Of a stretch of DNA of 64,000 nt, positions 11,025 to 21,903 are shown piece by piece; within the stretch, counting starts at the first letter, position 1; every line of letters begins with the position of its first letter. The notes under the pieces are model-generated. The model searched no databases and was not told where the DNA came from. It was given only the letters and a program-made list of their open reading frames with translations. This DNA comes from Dugong dugon. Its lineage: Eukaryota > Chordata > Mammalia > Sirenia > Dugongidae. The stretch spans positions 10,032,501-10,096,500 of the forward strand of contig CM057473.1 of NCBI GenBank assembly GCA_030035585.1, read 5' to 3'. The position numbers and the translations under genes were made by a program.

Positions 11025-11490
11025 TGATATAATTTTCTTAAAATGCTACCTTGACAAAGTATTGAGACGCTACCTGGAGGTTGATCCATTCCCCTTCCTG
11101 AGCAGCTGATTAAGCCCATTCTCCAACTACTCCCCTTATCAGGTTCTCATAGTGGCTGTCTGGGCCACTATGCACCCATCCTAATTGCCCAGACAGCCTG
11201 ATGCCCCCTGAGCATGCAGGATTATTCGAAATGCTCAATCCCAAGGAAGCTTGAGAAACCTAGGCCACACCACCCTGCTTGCCATACTTAAGCCCCTCTC
11301 CTACAATTCTAACTTGTTCTTACCTTGTCCTTAGAGGCAGTCCCCTTTCTGGCTCTGCACCGCAGTGAGCTGTGCCTCCCTATCTCTGGGAACTGTGAGT
11401 ATAATAAACCTAGTTACTTTCCATGGCTTCCCTGACTCCTCTGGCCACATCACCCCTGATTCACCATCTCGTGACTCCATTAGATCACCC
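11025..11490 (+). mobile_element. Possible solo LTR (third type)
   Basis: Starts near TGATATAATTTTC. It has a TACTTAAGCCCCTCTCC promoter-like stretch near 11284 and an AATAAA signal at 11403 followed by T-rich DNA. It could end near ATTAGATCA. The layout resembles U3-R-U5 of a retroviral LTR, but no target duplication was found, so the borders are approximate. Confidence 0.35.
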
Positions 11491-11504
11491 AGCAATGAAG
11501 GTGT

Positions 11505-11780
11505 TTGAAAGCCATGGATTAAAGGTTTGGGTTTTAACCTAAGGGCAACAGGAAGCCACTGAAGAGTTTTAAACAGGTGAGTGATGTAATTAAATCTGTA
11601 GTTCAAAAAGAAATATTCTAGCTTCAATATAGCGAATGGATAAGTGGAGGCAGAGAAAATGGTTATAACGGAGGCTGTGATTAGGGCAGAAGGAGAAGAT
11701 AAAATGTGGATAGATCTGAGTGACGTTTAGGTGTACAATTAGTGGTACTTAGTGATAGATTAGTTTGAAGGTGGATAACT
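11505..11780 (-). repeat. L2-like relic
   Basis: The phrases AGGGCAACAGGAAGCCACTGA and GTTTTAAACAGGTGAGTGATG match the pattern of a common ancient mammalian L2-type interspersed repeat. It is very diverged and the borders are uncertain. Confidence 0.5.
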
Positions 11781-11899
11781 CTGCCATTTATTGAGGCATA
11801 GAATACAGTAGGAAGCTCAGATTATTTTTATTTTTGGAGGTGGTATGTCCTTCTAGTCTCTTATGCCAATGGAGTAGTATATTTTTAGGGACACATTCC

Positions 11900-13860
11900 T
11901 AGAGGAGGGTTGAATAAATTAAAGTGTATGTGTATCTGAATTTCAACACATATTCCCACATTGCTCTCCTTAAAAGATTTAGTTCATTTTTTGGTCACTC
12001 TAGTACATGAAAAGTGATGCCTCATGGTCAATTCAATTTTCTTGTCTTGGCAGTAAGGATAAGCATATTCTAAAGGTTTAGAAGAGATATATAGATATAT
12101 ATGTTAATTTTCTTTTGGTTGTTTTTCTTATTGAATTTTTAAAGTTCTTTATGTATTAAAAGATTAGGCTTTTGTCTAGCCTACTCATTATAACTATTTT
12201 TTCCAGTTGAATGCATGACTTGTTATATACAGGAAGTAACAATTCTTTTTATTGTTGTAGTTTAAGTGAAAGTTTACAATTCAAGTCAGTCTCTCATACA
12301 AAAATTTATACATACACTGTTATGTGACCACAGCTGCTCTCCCTGTACTGTGACCGCACACTCCTCCTTACCACCCTTGATTTCCCACATCCATTCAACC
12401 AGCTCTTAACTCTGTCTTAACTCTCACAGACTTCTCATCTCACCTCCGGACAGAAGCTGTCCATTTAGTCTCATGTATCTACTTGAGTTAAGAAGCACAC
12501 TCTTCACGAGTATCATTTTATGTCCCACAGTCCAGTCCAATCTTTGTCTGAAGAGTTGGCCTCAGGAATGGTTTTAGTTCTGGGTTGGTGGAGAGTCTGG
12601 GGGCCATGTCTTCTGGGGTCCCTCCAGTCTCAGTCAGACCATTAAGTCTGATCTTTTTTTTACTAGAATTTGAGTTTTGCACCCCACTTTTCTCCTGCTC
12701 CATCAGGGACTCTCTGTTGTGTTCCCTAACAGGGCAGTCATTGGTGGTAGAAGGGCACCATCTAGTTCTTCTGGTCTCAGGTTGATGAAGTCTGGTTTAT
12801 GTAACCCTTTCTGTCTCTTGGGCTAATACTTTCCTTGTGTCTTTGGTGTTCTTCATTCTCCTTTACTCCAGGTGGTTGGGACCAAATGATGCATCTTAGA
12901 TGGCCACTTGCTAGCTTTTAAGACCCCAGATGCCACTCACCAAAGTAGGATGCAGAACATTTTCTTAATAATCTTTGTTATGCCTATTGACCTAGATGTC
13001 CCCTGAAAGCATGGTCCCCAGACCCCCGCCCCTGCTACTCTGTCCCTCGAAGTGTTTGATTGTATTCAGGAATCTTCTTAGCTTTGGTTTAGTCCAATTG
13101 TGCTGACTTCCCTTGTAGTATGCGCTGTCCTTCCCTTCACCTAAGATAATTCTTGCCTACTCTCTAGTTAGTGAATAACCCTCACCCTCCCTCCCCACCC
13201 TTGTAACCATCAAACAATGTAGAAAGTAACAATTATTATGTAGTCAAATCAATAGTTTGTTTTATGATTTCTGAGTCTTCGTAATGCTTAGAAAAGCCTT
13301 CCCTATTCCATGATTATTTAGATGTTATCTTCTCATTCTTTTGTCTAATATCTTTATAATTTCATCTTTAAGCCTAAATATTTAATCCACACGGAATAGA
13401 TTTCAATGAAAGGAGATAAGACTCCATAGATGTCTACTAATTGTCCCAACACAATTTCCTGGGTTACCCATCATTTCCTTCACTGTTTTAAAATGATACT
13501 TTTTAACATAAATTAAATTGCTGCAAATATTTAGGTCTACTTCTGGGTTCTCTATTCTGTTCCATTAAGCTTATCTATTCAAATGTTAATCAAAAGTGGT
13601 TTAATTATTGAGATGTAATATATTTTAATGTCTGTTGAGGCTAATCCCACTCACTACTCTGATATTTCAATAAAAATTCTTGCAAGTTTATTTTCCATAT
13701 AAACTTTAGTAGCAAATTGGTTTGAAAAAATTTATGTCAGTATTACTATTGAAATTGGTTTCATTCACAGATTTATGGATTAATTTAGGAAAACTTGTTG
13801 CCTTTATGATGTTGAATTTTCTAAGCCAAAGAGAAATACCTCTATCACTGATTCATGTCT
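11900..13860 (-). mobile_element. Old L1 ORF2 fragment, interrupted
   Basis: AT-rich reverse-complement L1 ORF2 sequence, for example TTCTGGGTTCTCTATTCTGTTCC (13,542-13,564), which recurs at 61,531-61,552 in a younger minus-strand L1. A younger L1 3' end is inserted at 12245-13223. Confidence 0.65.
12245..13223 (-). mobile_element. 5'-truncated L1 3'UTR insertion
   Basis: About 980 bp of L1 3'UTR in reverse orientation. It is flanked by AAGTAACAATT at 12234-12244 and 13224-13234, an exact 11-bp target duplication made from the older L1. A T-rich start (12245-12256) corresponds to the poly(A) side. The sequence is colinear with the L1 3'UTR at 29.3-30.1 kb. Confidence 0.9.
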
Positions 13861-13939
13861 TTTTTATACATAAAATTGAGAACTAGAACTTTCTAACTGA
13901 TTTCTATTTGCACAAAGAAAACTACAGATTTTTAAAAAA

Positions 13940-14640
13940 ATACATTTCATGTTTTAGAGCAGTTTCATGTCTACAGGAAAAGTGCACAGGAAGTACGGAG
14001 TTGCCATATACCCCCTCTCCTCTCTACCCACAGTTTCTCTTATTATTATCATCTTGCATGATTGTGGTACATTTATTATAATTGATGAACCAATATTGCT
14101 ACATTATTAATAACTAAAGTCCATAGTTTACATCAGGGTTCAATCTTTGTGTTGTATACTTCTCTGGGTTTTGACAAATGCATATTGTCATTTGTCCACC
14201 ATTGGTATCCATCATTATAGTATCACGCAGAATAGCTGTCCTATTAAAATGTCCTTTGCACCACCTAACCAACCCTCCACGTTCCCCCTGAACCTGACAA
14301 CCACTGATTTTTTACCATCTCTATAGTTTTGCCTCTTCCAGAACGTCGTATAGTTAGAATCATATAGTATGTAGTTTTTTTCAGACTGGCTTGTTTCATT
14401 AGCAATATTCGTTTAAGGTTCCTCAATGTCTTTTTTTGTAACTTGATAACAACTCATTTCTTTCAATATCTTTCAATAATATTCCATTGTATAGATATGC
14501 CACAGTTTGCTTGTCCATTCATTTCTTGAAGGATATCTTGGTTGCTTCCAATTTGGGACAATTATAAATAAAGCTTCTATAAACATTATGTGCAGATTTT
14601 TGTGTGGATGTAAATTTTCAACTCATTGGAGTTGGGTAAT
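13940..14640 (-). mobile_element. Old L1 3'UTR/ORF2 end (-)
   Basis: Reverse-complement L1 3' region with phrases such as ATTCCATTGTATAGATATGCCACA and TGGTTGCTTCCAATTTGGG, equivalent to L1 C-terminal ORF2 and 3'UTR. It abuts a plus-strand L1 piece at about 14641, consistent with a twin-priming inversion or a separate insertion. Confidence 0.6.
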
Positions 14641-14703
14641 ATTAAGAATTCTTAAAACTCAACAATAAGAAAACAAACAACTCAATTAAAAATGGGCAAA
14701 AGA
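14641..14703 (+). mobile_element. Old L1 ORF2 fragment, left half of target site
   Basis: Encodes a decayed match to the L1 ORF2 segment just before KWAKELNR. The matching right half resumes at 21466 (to about 21545) after the younger L1. The last 16 bases, AAAAATGGGCAAAAGA (14688-14703), are repeated exactly at 21450-21465. Confidence 0.8.
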
Positions 14704-15513
14704 GACAGTAGGGCAGGGCAAAATGGCGCTCTAGGCAGAAGCACCACGCCGTCCCTCCACAGTGAAGATCCGAAACACTAAGCCTAACAGAGAATCAACA
14801 ATCCTGAAACCCTAGAACATCAAATGAAGAGATAAAGAACTCAGCCAAACACCAAACGGAGTGAGAATACTGAAAGAGAACAGAGAGAGAGGAGCGACTC
14901 ATGCAATGATTCCTTACCTGCTAACGCAGAGCGGATCCACCATCTTGGATTCCTATCGGAGACCAGCAAATGGGAGAACGGGAGAGAAGCCTCGCGGAGC
15001 GTCCAGTGGGAGACGGAACGACCGGTAAATTGCGGTGTGTGCTTTCCCACCCCCCACCCCTCTCTGCCTCGTCTGGGGCTCCCCTGCTTCCCGTGGCCAG
15101 GGTCCCTGGGCCAGGGGGCGCCGGTGCTTGGATTCCGTCCGCCCAGGCTGGCGGCTCTCTGACAGCCGTTTCTTGGCTGCTGGCGAAGCTTTTTCTGCCA
15201 CCTCCCCCTCCTTTTGCTCGGGTGACTGGTTCTGAGCGCCGTCTTTGCTCTCTCCTGCGGGGCTGTGGGGCTGCGTTCGGGCATGTGGCTGCTTCCAGGT
15301 CTGGGCTGCCACGCTGGTGAGATCCCAGGGCCTTTGTTCGTTTGCCCCTCTGCTTCCCGTGGCCACAGTCTCTTAACCCTGAGACTGCCGGCAGCTTGGA
15401 ATCCACGCGCCTAAGCGAGGGCTTTCTGGGTGCTGTTTGTTGGCTGCTGGTGTGGCTTTTGCTGCTTCTTCTGGTTTCTCGCTTCCCTCTTGCTGCCTCC
15501 CACTCCTTTTGAA
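14704..15513 (+). promoter_or_regulatory. L1-A 5'UTR with two tandem monomers
   Basis: GC-rich 5'UTR of L1-A, expected to act as the internal RNA polymerase II promoter. From about 15060 it contains two diverged copies of a unit with a period of 266 bp: the string TGCTTCCCGTGGCCA begins at 15085 and again at 15351. The downstream landmarks GCTTGGATTCC/GCTTGGAATCC, TTGGCTGCTGG and CACTCCTTTTG or CCTCCTTTTG recur in the same order. Several GC-rich frames of 116-161 codons on both strands are by-products of composition. Confidence 0.75.
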
Positions 15514-16020
15514 CAGGGGGAGAAAACAGAAAACACAGAGAGGATTATTGACGAACTGCTGACAGAAAACATTCCCAATATCATGAAAGATGAAAAGATG
15601 GCCATCCAAGAAGCTCAACCAACCACATATAGAAGAGACCCCAAAAGAAAATCACCAAGACATATCATATTCACACTCGCCAAAACTAAAGACAAACAAA
15701 GAATCCTGAGAGCAGCTCGTATAAAACAAGAAGTCACATACAGAGGAGAAACAATAAGACTAAGCTCAGATTATTTGGCAGAAACCATGCAGGCAAGAAG
15801 GCAGTGGGATGACATATATAAAATCTTGAAAGAAAAAAATTGTCAGCCAAGAATAATATATCCTGCAAAACTCTTGTTCAAATTTGATGGTGAAATTAGG
15901 TCATTTCCAGATAAACAGAAACTAAGGGAATATGCAAAAATCAAACCAAACTTACGAGAATTATTAAAGGGAGTTCTTCGATCTGAGGACAAACAGCTTC
16001 AGCCCTCAGGCAGGACCTAG
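15514..16020 (+). pseudogene. L1-A ORF1 remnant (RRM and C-terminal domain only)
   Basis: Encodes the C-terminal half of the L1 ORF1 RNA-binding/chaperone protein. Visible landmarks are ELLTENIPN, SPRHIIFTLAKTKDKQRIL (RRM start), IRLSSDYLAETMQARRQWDDI and PRIIYPAKLLFKFDGEIRSF (C-terminal domain), with a TAG stop at 16018-16020. About 165 codons remain; mammalian ORF1p is usually about 340. The N-terminal coiled-coil needed for trimer formation is absent: the sequence passes straight from 5'UTR-type DNA into the pre-RRM linker near 15514. The frame stays open leftward to a 196-codon ORF (from 15430), but that N-terminus is translated 5'UTR. Confidence 0.85.
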
Positions 16021-16451
16021 GACCTAGGACACAGGTTCATACGAACCAGATAACATTCTAGGAAATGAACTACTGAGGACGCTCCAAAAACAAAAGAAAT
16101 ACAACAGGGAATCAGAGCAATCAATCAAAGGATGACAACAACATCAAAACAACAAAAGAGGGAACAAACTGCATAGGTATAGAACCTTCTAAAGGAAAGG
16201 AAGGCAAGGCGATACCAAGTAAGGGTAGACTGCTTCAAACTTAGAAAGATAAGGGTAAAATTCATGGTAACCACAAAGAAAGTTAACAAACCAACTCATA
16301 AAAATAAAGACGAAAAACATAAAGTCTCAGCAAAAACAAAACCTACAAAAACAAAAGAAATGAACACAAAATCTACAGACAAAAGTAACTCAGCACAAGA
16401 GAGTAAGAAGAACAAAGAAAACTTCAGCACCACAAAAAAAAGCACTACAAA
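16021..16451 (+). other. L1-A inter-ORF spacer
   Basis: A-rich, lysine-codon-rich spacer between ORF1 and ORF2 with no conserved protein. A 63-codon Lys/Thr-rich frame (16264-16455) is compositional. The equivalent spacer in L1-B is 25236-25438. Confidence 0.75.
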
Positions 16452-19400
16452 ATGACAGCAACAAACTTCCATCTATCAATAATTACACTGAATGTAAATG
16501 GACTCAATGCACCCATAAAGAGACGGAGAGTGGCAGAATGGATAAGAAAACAGGATCCATCAATATGCTGTCTATAAGAGACACACCTTAGAAACAAAGA
16601 TGTGAATTTATTAAAAATCAAAGGTTGGAAAAAAATATATCAAGCTAACAACTACCAAAAAAGAGCAGGAGTGGCAATTCTAATCTCAGATAAAATAGAC
16701 TTTAAAACGAAATCTACCATAAAAGACAAAGAAGGACACTATATAATGATTAAGGGGACGATCCATCATGAAGACATAACCATAATAAACATCTACACAC
16801 ACAATGACAGGGCTCCAAAATACATAAAAAAAACTCTAGCAGCACTGAAAAGAGAAATTGACAGTTCCACAATAATAGTAGGAGACTTCAACACACAACT
16901 CTCAGTAAAGGACAGAACAACTAAAAAGAAACTCAGCAAAGATACAGAAGACCTAAAGGACACAATCAGCCAACTGGGCCTCATAGACATATATAGAACA
17001 ATCCATCCAACCGCTGCAAAGTACACATTCTTTTCCAATGCACATGGAATGTTCTCCAGAATAGACCACAACTTAAGCCACAGAGCAATCCTCAACAAGA
17101 TCCAAAACGCTGAGATAATTCACAGTATCTTCTCTGACCACAATGCCATCAAGGTAGAAATTAACACTAGAAAGAGCAAGGAAAAAAAATCAAACACATG
17201 GAAACTGAATAATACTCTGCTTACACATCAATGGGTAATAGAAGAAATCAGAGATGGAATTAAAAAATTCCTAGAATCAAATGAAAATGAAAACACATCA
17301 TACCAAAACCTTTGGGACACAGCAAAGGCAGTCCTCAGAGGACAATTTATAGCAATAGATGCACATATCAAAAAAGAAGAAAGGGACAAAATCAAAACAT
17401 TAACTACAGAACTCAAACAAATAGAAAGAGAACAGCAAAAAAAGCCCACAACCACAGGAAGAAAGGAGATAGTAAAGATCAGAGCAGAAATAAATGAAAT
17501 AGAGAACAGAAAAACAATAGAAAGAATCAACAAAACCAAAAGTTGGTTCTTTGAAAGAATCAACAAAATCGACAAACCACTGGCCAGACTGACAAAAGAA
17601 AAACAGCAGAGGGCACAAATAACCCAAATAAGAAATGAAATGGGGGACATTACAACAGACCCAACCGAAATAAAAAGGATTATAACAGAATATTATGAAA
17701 AAATATATTCCAACAAATTTGAAAACCTAGAGGAAATGGATAAATTTCTAGAAGCACACGGCCTACCCAAACCACAACACAATGATATGGAAAATCTGAA
17801 CAGACCCATAACAGGAGAAGAGATTGAAAAGGTAATAAAAAAACTCCCAACCAAAAAAAGCCCTGGCCCAGACGGCTTCACTGGAGAATTCTACAAAACA
17901 TTCACAGAAGAGGTTGTACCAGTTCTACTCAAGCTATTTCAGAGCATAGAAGAGGAAGCAACACTTCCAAATTCATTCTATGAAGCCAGCATAACGCTGA
18001 TACCAAAACCAGGCAAAGACATCACAAAAAAAGAAAATTACAGACCAATATCTCTCATGAATATAGATGCAAAAATTTTGAACAAAATTCTAGCCAATAG
18101 AATTCAGTATCATATCAAAAAAATAATACACCACGACCAAGTAGGATTCATACCAGGTATGCAAGGATGGTTTAACATTAGAAAATCCATCAACGTAATT
18201 CACCACATAAATAAAAGGAAAGAAAAAAATCACATGATCATCTCAATTGACGCAGAAAAGGCATTTGACAAAGTCCAACACCCATTCCTGATAAAAGCTC
18301 TCAATAAAATAGGTATAGAAGGGAAATTTCTCAACATAATAAAGGGCATCTATGCAAAACCAACAGCCAACATCCTTCTCAATGGAGAGAGGCTGAAAAC
18401 ACTCTCCTTGAAAACAGGAACAAGACAAGGATGCCCTTTATCACCGCTCCTATTTAACATTGTGCTGGAAGTTCTAGCTAGAGCAATAATGCAAGAGAAA
18501 GAAATAAAGGGCATCCAAATTGGTAATGAAGAAGTTAAACTCTCCCTGTTTGCAGATGATATGATACTATACATAGAAAACCCTAAAGACTCCAGGAGAA
18601 ATCTACTGGAACTAATAGAAAGATTCAGCAGAGTAGCAGGATACAAGATAAACATTCAAAAATCAGTTGAATTCCTATACACCAGTAAAGAGAACAATGA
18701 AAAGGAGATCAGGAAATCAATACCATTTTCAACAGCCCTTAAAAAGATAAAATACTTAGGAATAAATCTGACCAGGAATGTAAAAGACCTATACAAAGAA
18801 AACTACAAAACACTGCTGCATGAAACCCAAAGGGATCTACATAAATGGAAAAACATACCATGCTCATGGATAGGCAGACTCAACATTGTGAAAATGGCAA
18901 TTCTACCCAAAGCAATTTACAAATACAATGCAATCCCGATCCAAATACCAACAACATTCTTCAAAGAGATGGAAAAACTAATTATTAACTTTATATGGAA
19001 AGGGAAGAAGCCCCGAATAAGTAAAGCACTACTGAAGAAGAAGAATAAAGTTGGAGGACTCACACTACCTGACTTGAGAACCTACTATACAGCTACAGTC
19101 ATCAAAACAGCCTGGTACTGGTACAACAACAGAGACATTGACCAATGGAACAGAATTGAGAACCCAGATATAAATCCATCCACCTACAGTCACCTGATTC
19201 TCGACAAGGGCCCAAAGTCCATCAAATGGGGAAAAGACAGTCTTTTTAACAAATGGTGCTGGCAAAACTGGATATCTATTTGCAGAAAAATGAAACAGGA
19301 CCATACCTCACACCATATACAAAAACTACTTCAAAATGGATCAAAGACCTGAATATAAATCCTCAAACTATAAAGTTCATAGAAGAAAAAATAGGACCAA

Positions 19401-20200
19401 CACTTCAGGCCTTAATACATGGCATTAACAGGATACAAACCATAAACATCAACACAAAAAACACAACAGATAAACTAGCTAACTGGGATCTTCTAAAAAT
19501 CAAACATCTATGCTCTTCAAAAGACTTCACCAAAAGAGTCAAAAGAGAACCTACAGACTGGGAAAAAATTTTTGGACAGTACAAGTCAGACAAAGGTCTA
19601 ATCTCCATAATCTACAAGAAAATCCAACACCTCTACAACAAAAAGACAAACAATCCTATCAAAAAATGGGCAAAGGAAATGAACAGACACTTCACCAAGG
19701 AAGACATTCAAATGGCCAACAGACACATGAGGAAATGCTCATGTTCAGTAGCCATTTGAGAAATGCAAATTAAAACCACAATGAGATACCATCTCACCCC
19801 GGCATTACTGGCACGAATCAAAAATACTGGAAATAACAAATGTTGGAGGGGCTGCGGGGAGATGGGAACTCTTATACACTTCTGGTGGGAATGCAAAATG
19901 ATACAACCATTTTGGAAAATGATATGGCGTTTCCTCAGAAAGCTAGAAATAGACATACCATTCGATCCAGCAATCCCACTCCTAGGAATATATCCTAGAG
20001 AAATAAGAGTCGTCACTCGAATAGACATATGCACACCTATGTTCATGGCAGCATTGTTCACAATAGCAAAACGATGGAAACAACGTAGGTGCCCATCAAC
20101 AGATGAATGGATAAACAAACTATGGACATACACACAATGGAGTACTATGCAACGAGAAAGAACAACAATGAATCTGTGAAGCATCTCATAACATGGATGA
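16452..20200 (+). pseudogene. L1-A ORF2, endonuclease and reverse transcriptase, disabled
   Basis: Starts at ATG 16452 (MTATNFHLSIITLNVNGLN). Using this start, the endonuclease residues fall at N14, E43, D145 (GDFN), D205 (SRIDH), D229 and H230. The reverse-transcriptase FADD lies at codons 700-703 (18549-18560), exactly the numbering of human L1 ORF2p. The C-terminal Cys/His segment CWRGCG...HFWWEC is also present (about 19840-19895). Lesions: codon 42 is TAA (16575-16577, expected Gln); one C is missing near 19300, moving the frame; a TGA at 19757-19759 replaces an Arg codon before EMQIK-type residues; the 3' end frame is lost near 20110. The longest open stretch is 16602-19352. It is a dead LINE reverse transcriptase, not a host gene. 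Confidence 0.93.
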
Positions 20201-21449
20201 AACTGGAGGACATTATGCTGAGTGAAATAAGTCAACCACAAAAGGACAAATATTGTATGAGACCTCTATTGTAAAAACCCATGAAAAAATTCACATGCAA
20301 AATGTAACAATCCTTGTTGGTTACCAGGGATGGGGTGGGGGGGAATACTAAATAGGCAATAGATAAGTGCTACCTTGGGTGAGAGGTGAGCCAGTACACA
20401 GTACAAGGGAAACTAACACAACCTGCACAAGGAAAGGTCATGGAGGCCCTACGGACACATCTAAACTCCCTGAGGGACTGAGTTGTTGAACGGAGGGCTC
20501 TGGGGACCATGGTCTCGGGGAACATCTAGCTCAATTGGCATGACACTACTTATAAAGATAATGCTCTACATTCTACCTTGGTGAGTAGTGTCTGGGGTCT
20601 TAAAAGCCTGTGAGCAACCATCTAAGATACTCCACTGGTCTCACCCCTTCGGGAGCAAGGGAGAATGAAGAGAACAGGATACAAAGAAAAGATTAGTCCA
20701 AAGGACTAATGGACCACAGCTACCAAGGCCTCCACCAGACTGAGTCCAGTACAGCTAGATGGTGCCTGGCTACCACCACTGACTGCTCTGACCAGGATCA
20801 CAACAGAGGGTTCTGGACAGAGCTGGAGAAGGATGTAGAGCATAATTCTAACTCCCAAAAAAAAAAAAAAAAAAACCAGATTTACTGGCCTAAAGGATAC
20901 CGGAGAAACCTCGAGAGTGTGGCCCCCAGATACCCTTTCAGCTCAGAGGTGAAGTTACCTTCGAGGTTCGATGTTCAGCCTGGGATTGGACAGCCCAGTA
21001 AAACTAAATGAGACTAACGAGGTACAGGAGTCCGGTGACGAGGGCCAGAAGGCAGAGGGGGAGTAGGAAGCTGATGATAAGGAACACAAGTTGAGTAAGG
21101 ATACTGTTGATGTGTTGTTAGATGTTGACCACTGTTATAGGGCAACATTTGTAGTAACTGTTAAATGGGAAACTATTTTGTCCTGTAAGCCTTCATCTTG
21201 GGCGAGAATGGCAGCACAATTGGAAGAGCATAGTCAATGTCACTTAAATGTGTAAGTAAAAAGTTTTGAAATGGTGTATCTTTGGCTATGTGTATTTTCA
21301 CCAAAAAAAAAGCTGAGAATTCAGAGGGTTAAAATGTTGTGGGGTTGTTAACCAAAGTCATAAAACAGCATGTGTACTATTGTTACATGAGAAACTGTTT
21401 GTTCTGTAAGCCTTCACCTGAAGTACAATAAAATATTTAACAAAAAAAA
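20201..21449 (+). other. L1-A 3'UTR
   Basis: Non-coding L1 3'UTR with a G-rich stretch (20331-20343) and an 18-A run (20858-20875). Two diverged repeats of a CTGTAAGCCTTCA-containing unit lie near 21184 and 21397. An AATAAA-like signal at 21428 is followed by the terminal A tail. Confidence 0.8.
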
Positions 21450-21551
21450 AAAAATGGGCAAAAGAACTGAACAGAAACCTCACCAAAGAAGATATACAGA
21501 TGGCAAATAAGCGTATGAAAAGATGCTCAACATCATAGGTCATTAAAAAAA

Positions 21552-21596
21552 AAAAAACCCATTGTCATTGAGTCAATGCCGACTATGGTTTTTGAG
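21552..21596 (-). repeat. Tiny AfroSINE tail fragment
   Basis: Only the 3'-most bases of a minus-strand SINE (CCCATTGTCATTGAGTCAATG) remain, after an A run. Confidence 0.6.
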
Positions 21597-21903
21597 TTGT
21601 TTGTTTTCTTATTGTTGAGTTTTAAGAGTTCTTTATATATCTTAGACACAAGACCTCCAACAGATATGTATTTTACAAACATTTTCTCTTAGTCTGTGAT
21701 TTGTCTTTCATCTTCTTAATTGTGTCTTTCACTATTCTTTCACTAGAGCAGCCAACACAATACTGAAGGAGAACAAAGTCAGAGGACTGATATTACCCAA
21801 CTTTCAAATTTACTATAAAGCTACAGTGATCAAGACAGTGTGGTATGGGTGAAAGAATAGACAAATAGATAGAGGAAGCAGAATAAAGCACCCAGAAATA
21901 AAA
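21597..21903. mobile_element. Old L1 pieces in opposite orientations
   Basis: 21600-21745 reads as minus-strand old L1. 21745-21903 reads plus, with decayed ORF2 codons resembling GLILPNFQIYYKATVIKT. This suggests an inverted or rearranged L1. Confidence 0.6.

Larger units (their letters stand above)
14704..21449 (+). mobile_element. L1 element A, 5'-complete insertion
   Basis: A 6.75-kb L1 with 5'UTR, ORF1 remnant, inter-ORF spacer, ORF2, 3'UTR and A tail. It is bracketed by an exact 16-bp target duplication at 14688-14703 and 21450-21465, so both ends are certain. It lies inside an older L1 ORF2. The sequence is young relative to its neighbours: ORF2 keeps a 916-codon open stretch. It is not competent, because ORF1 lacks its N-terminal half and ORF2 has at least one frameshift and two stops. 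Confidence 0.95.

Noticed and set aside
14841-15406. Minus-strand frames of 137-161 codons
   Set aside because: Antisense of the GC-rich L1 5'UTR, with no domain and three competing frames.
15430-16020. A 196-codon ORF starting MLFVGCWCGF
   Set aside because: The first ~28 codons are translated L1 5'UTR; only the later part is ORF1-derived.
16602-19352. A 916-codon ORF that could be annotated as a host gene
   Set aside because: It is L1 ORF2 from codon 51 onward; the true start (16452) lies upstream of a nonsense codon, and the element has L1 ends and a target duplication.
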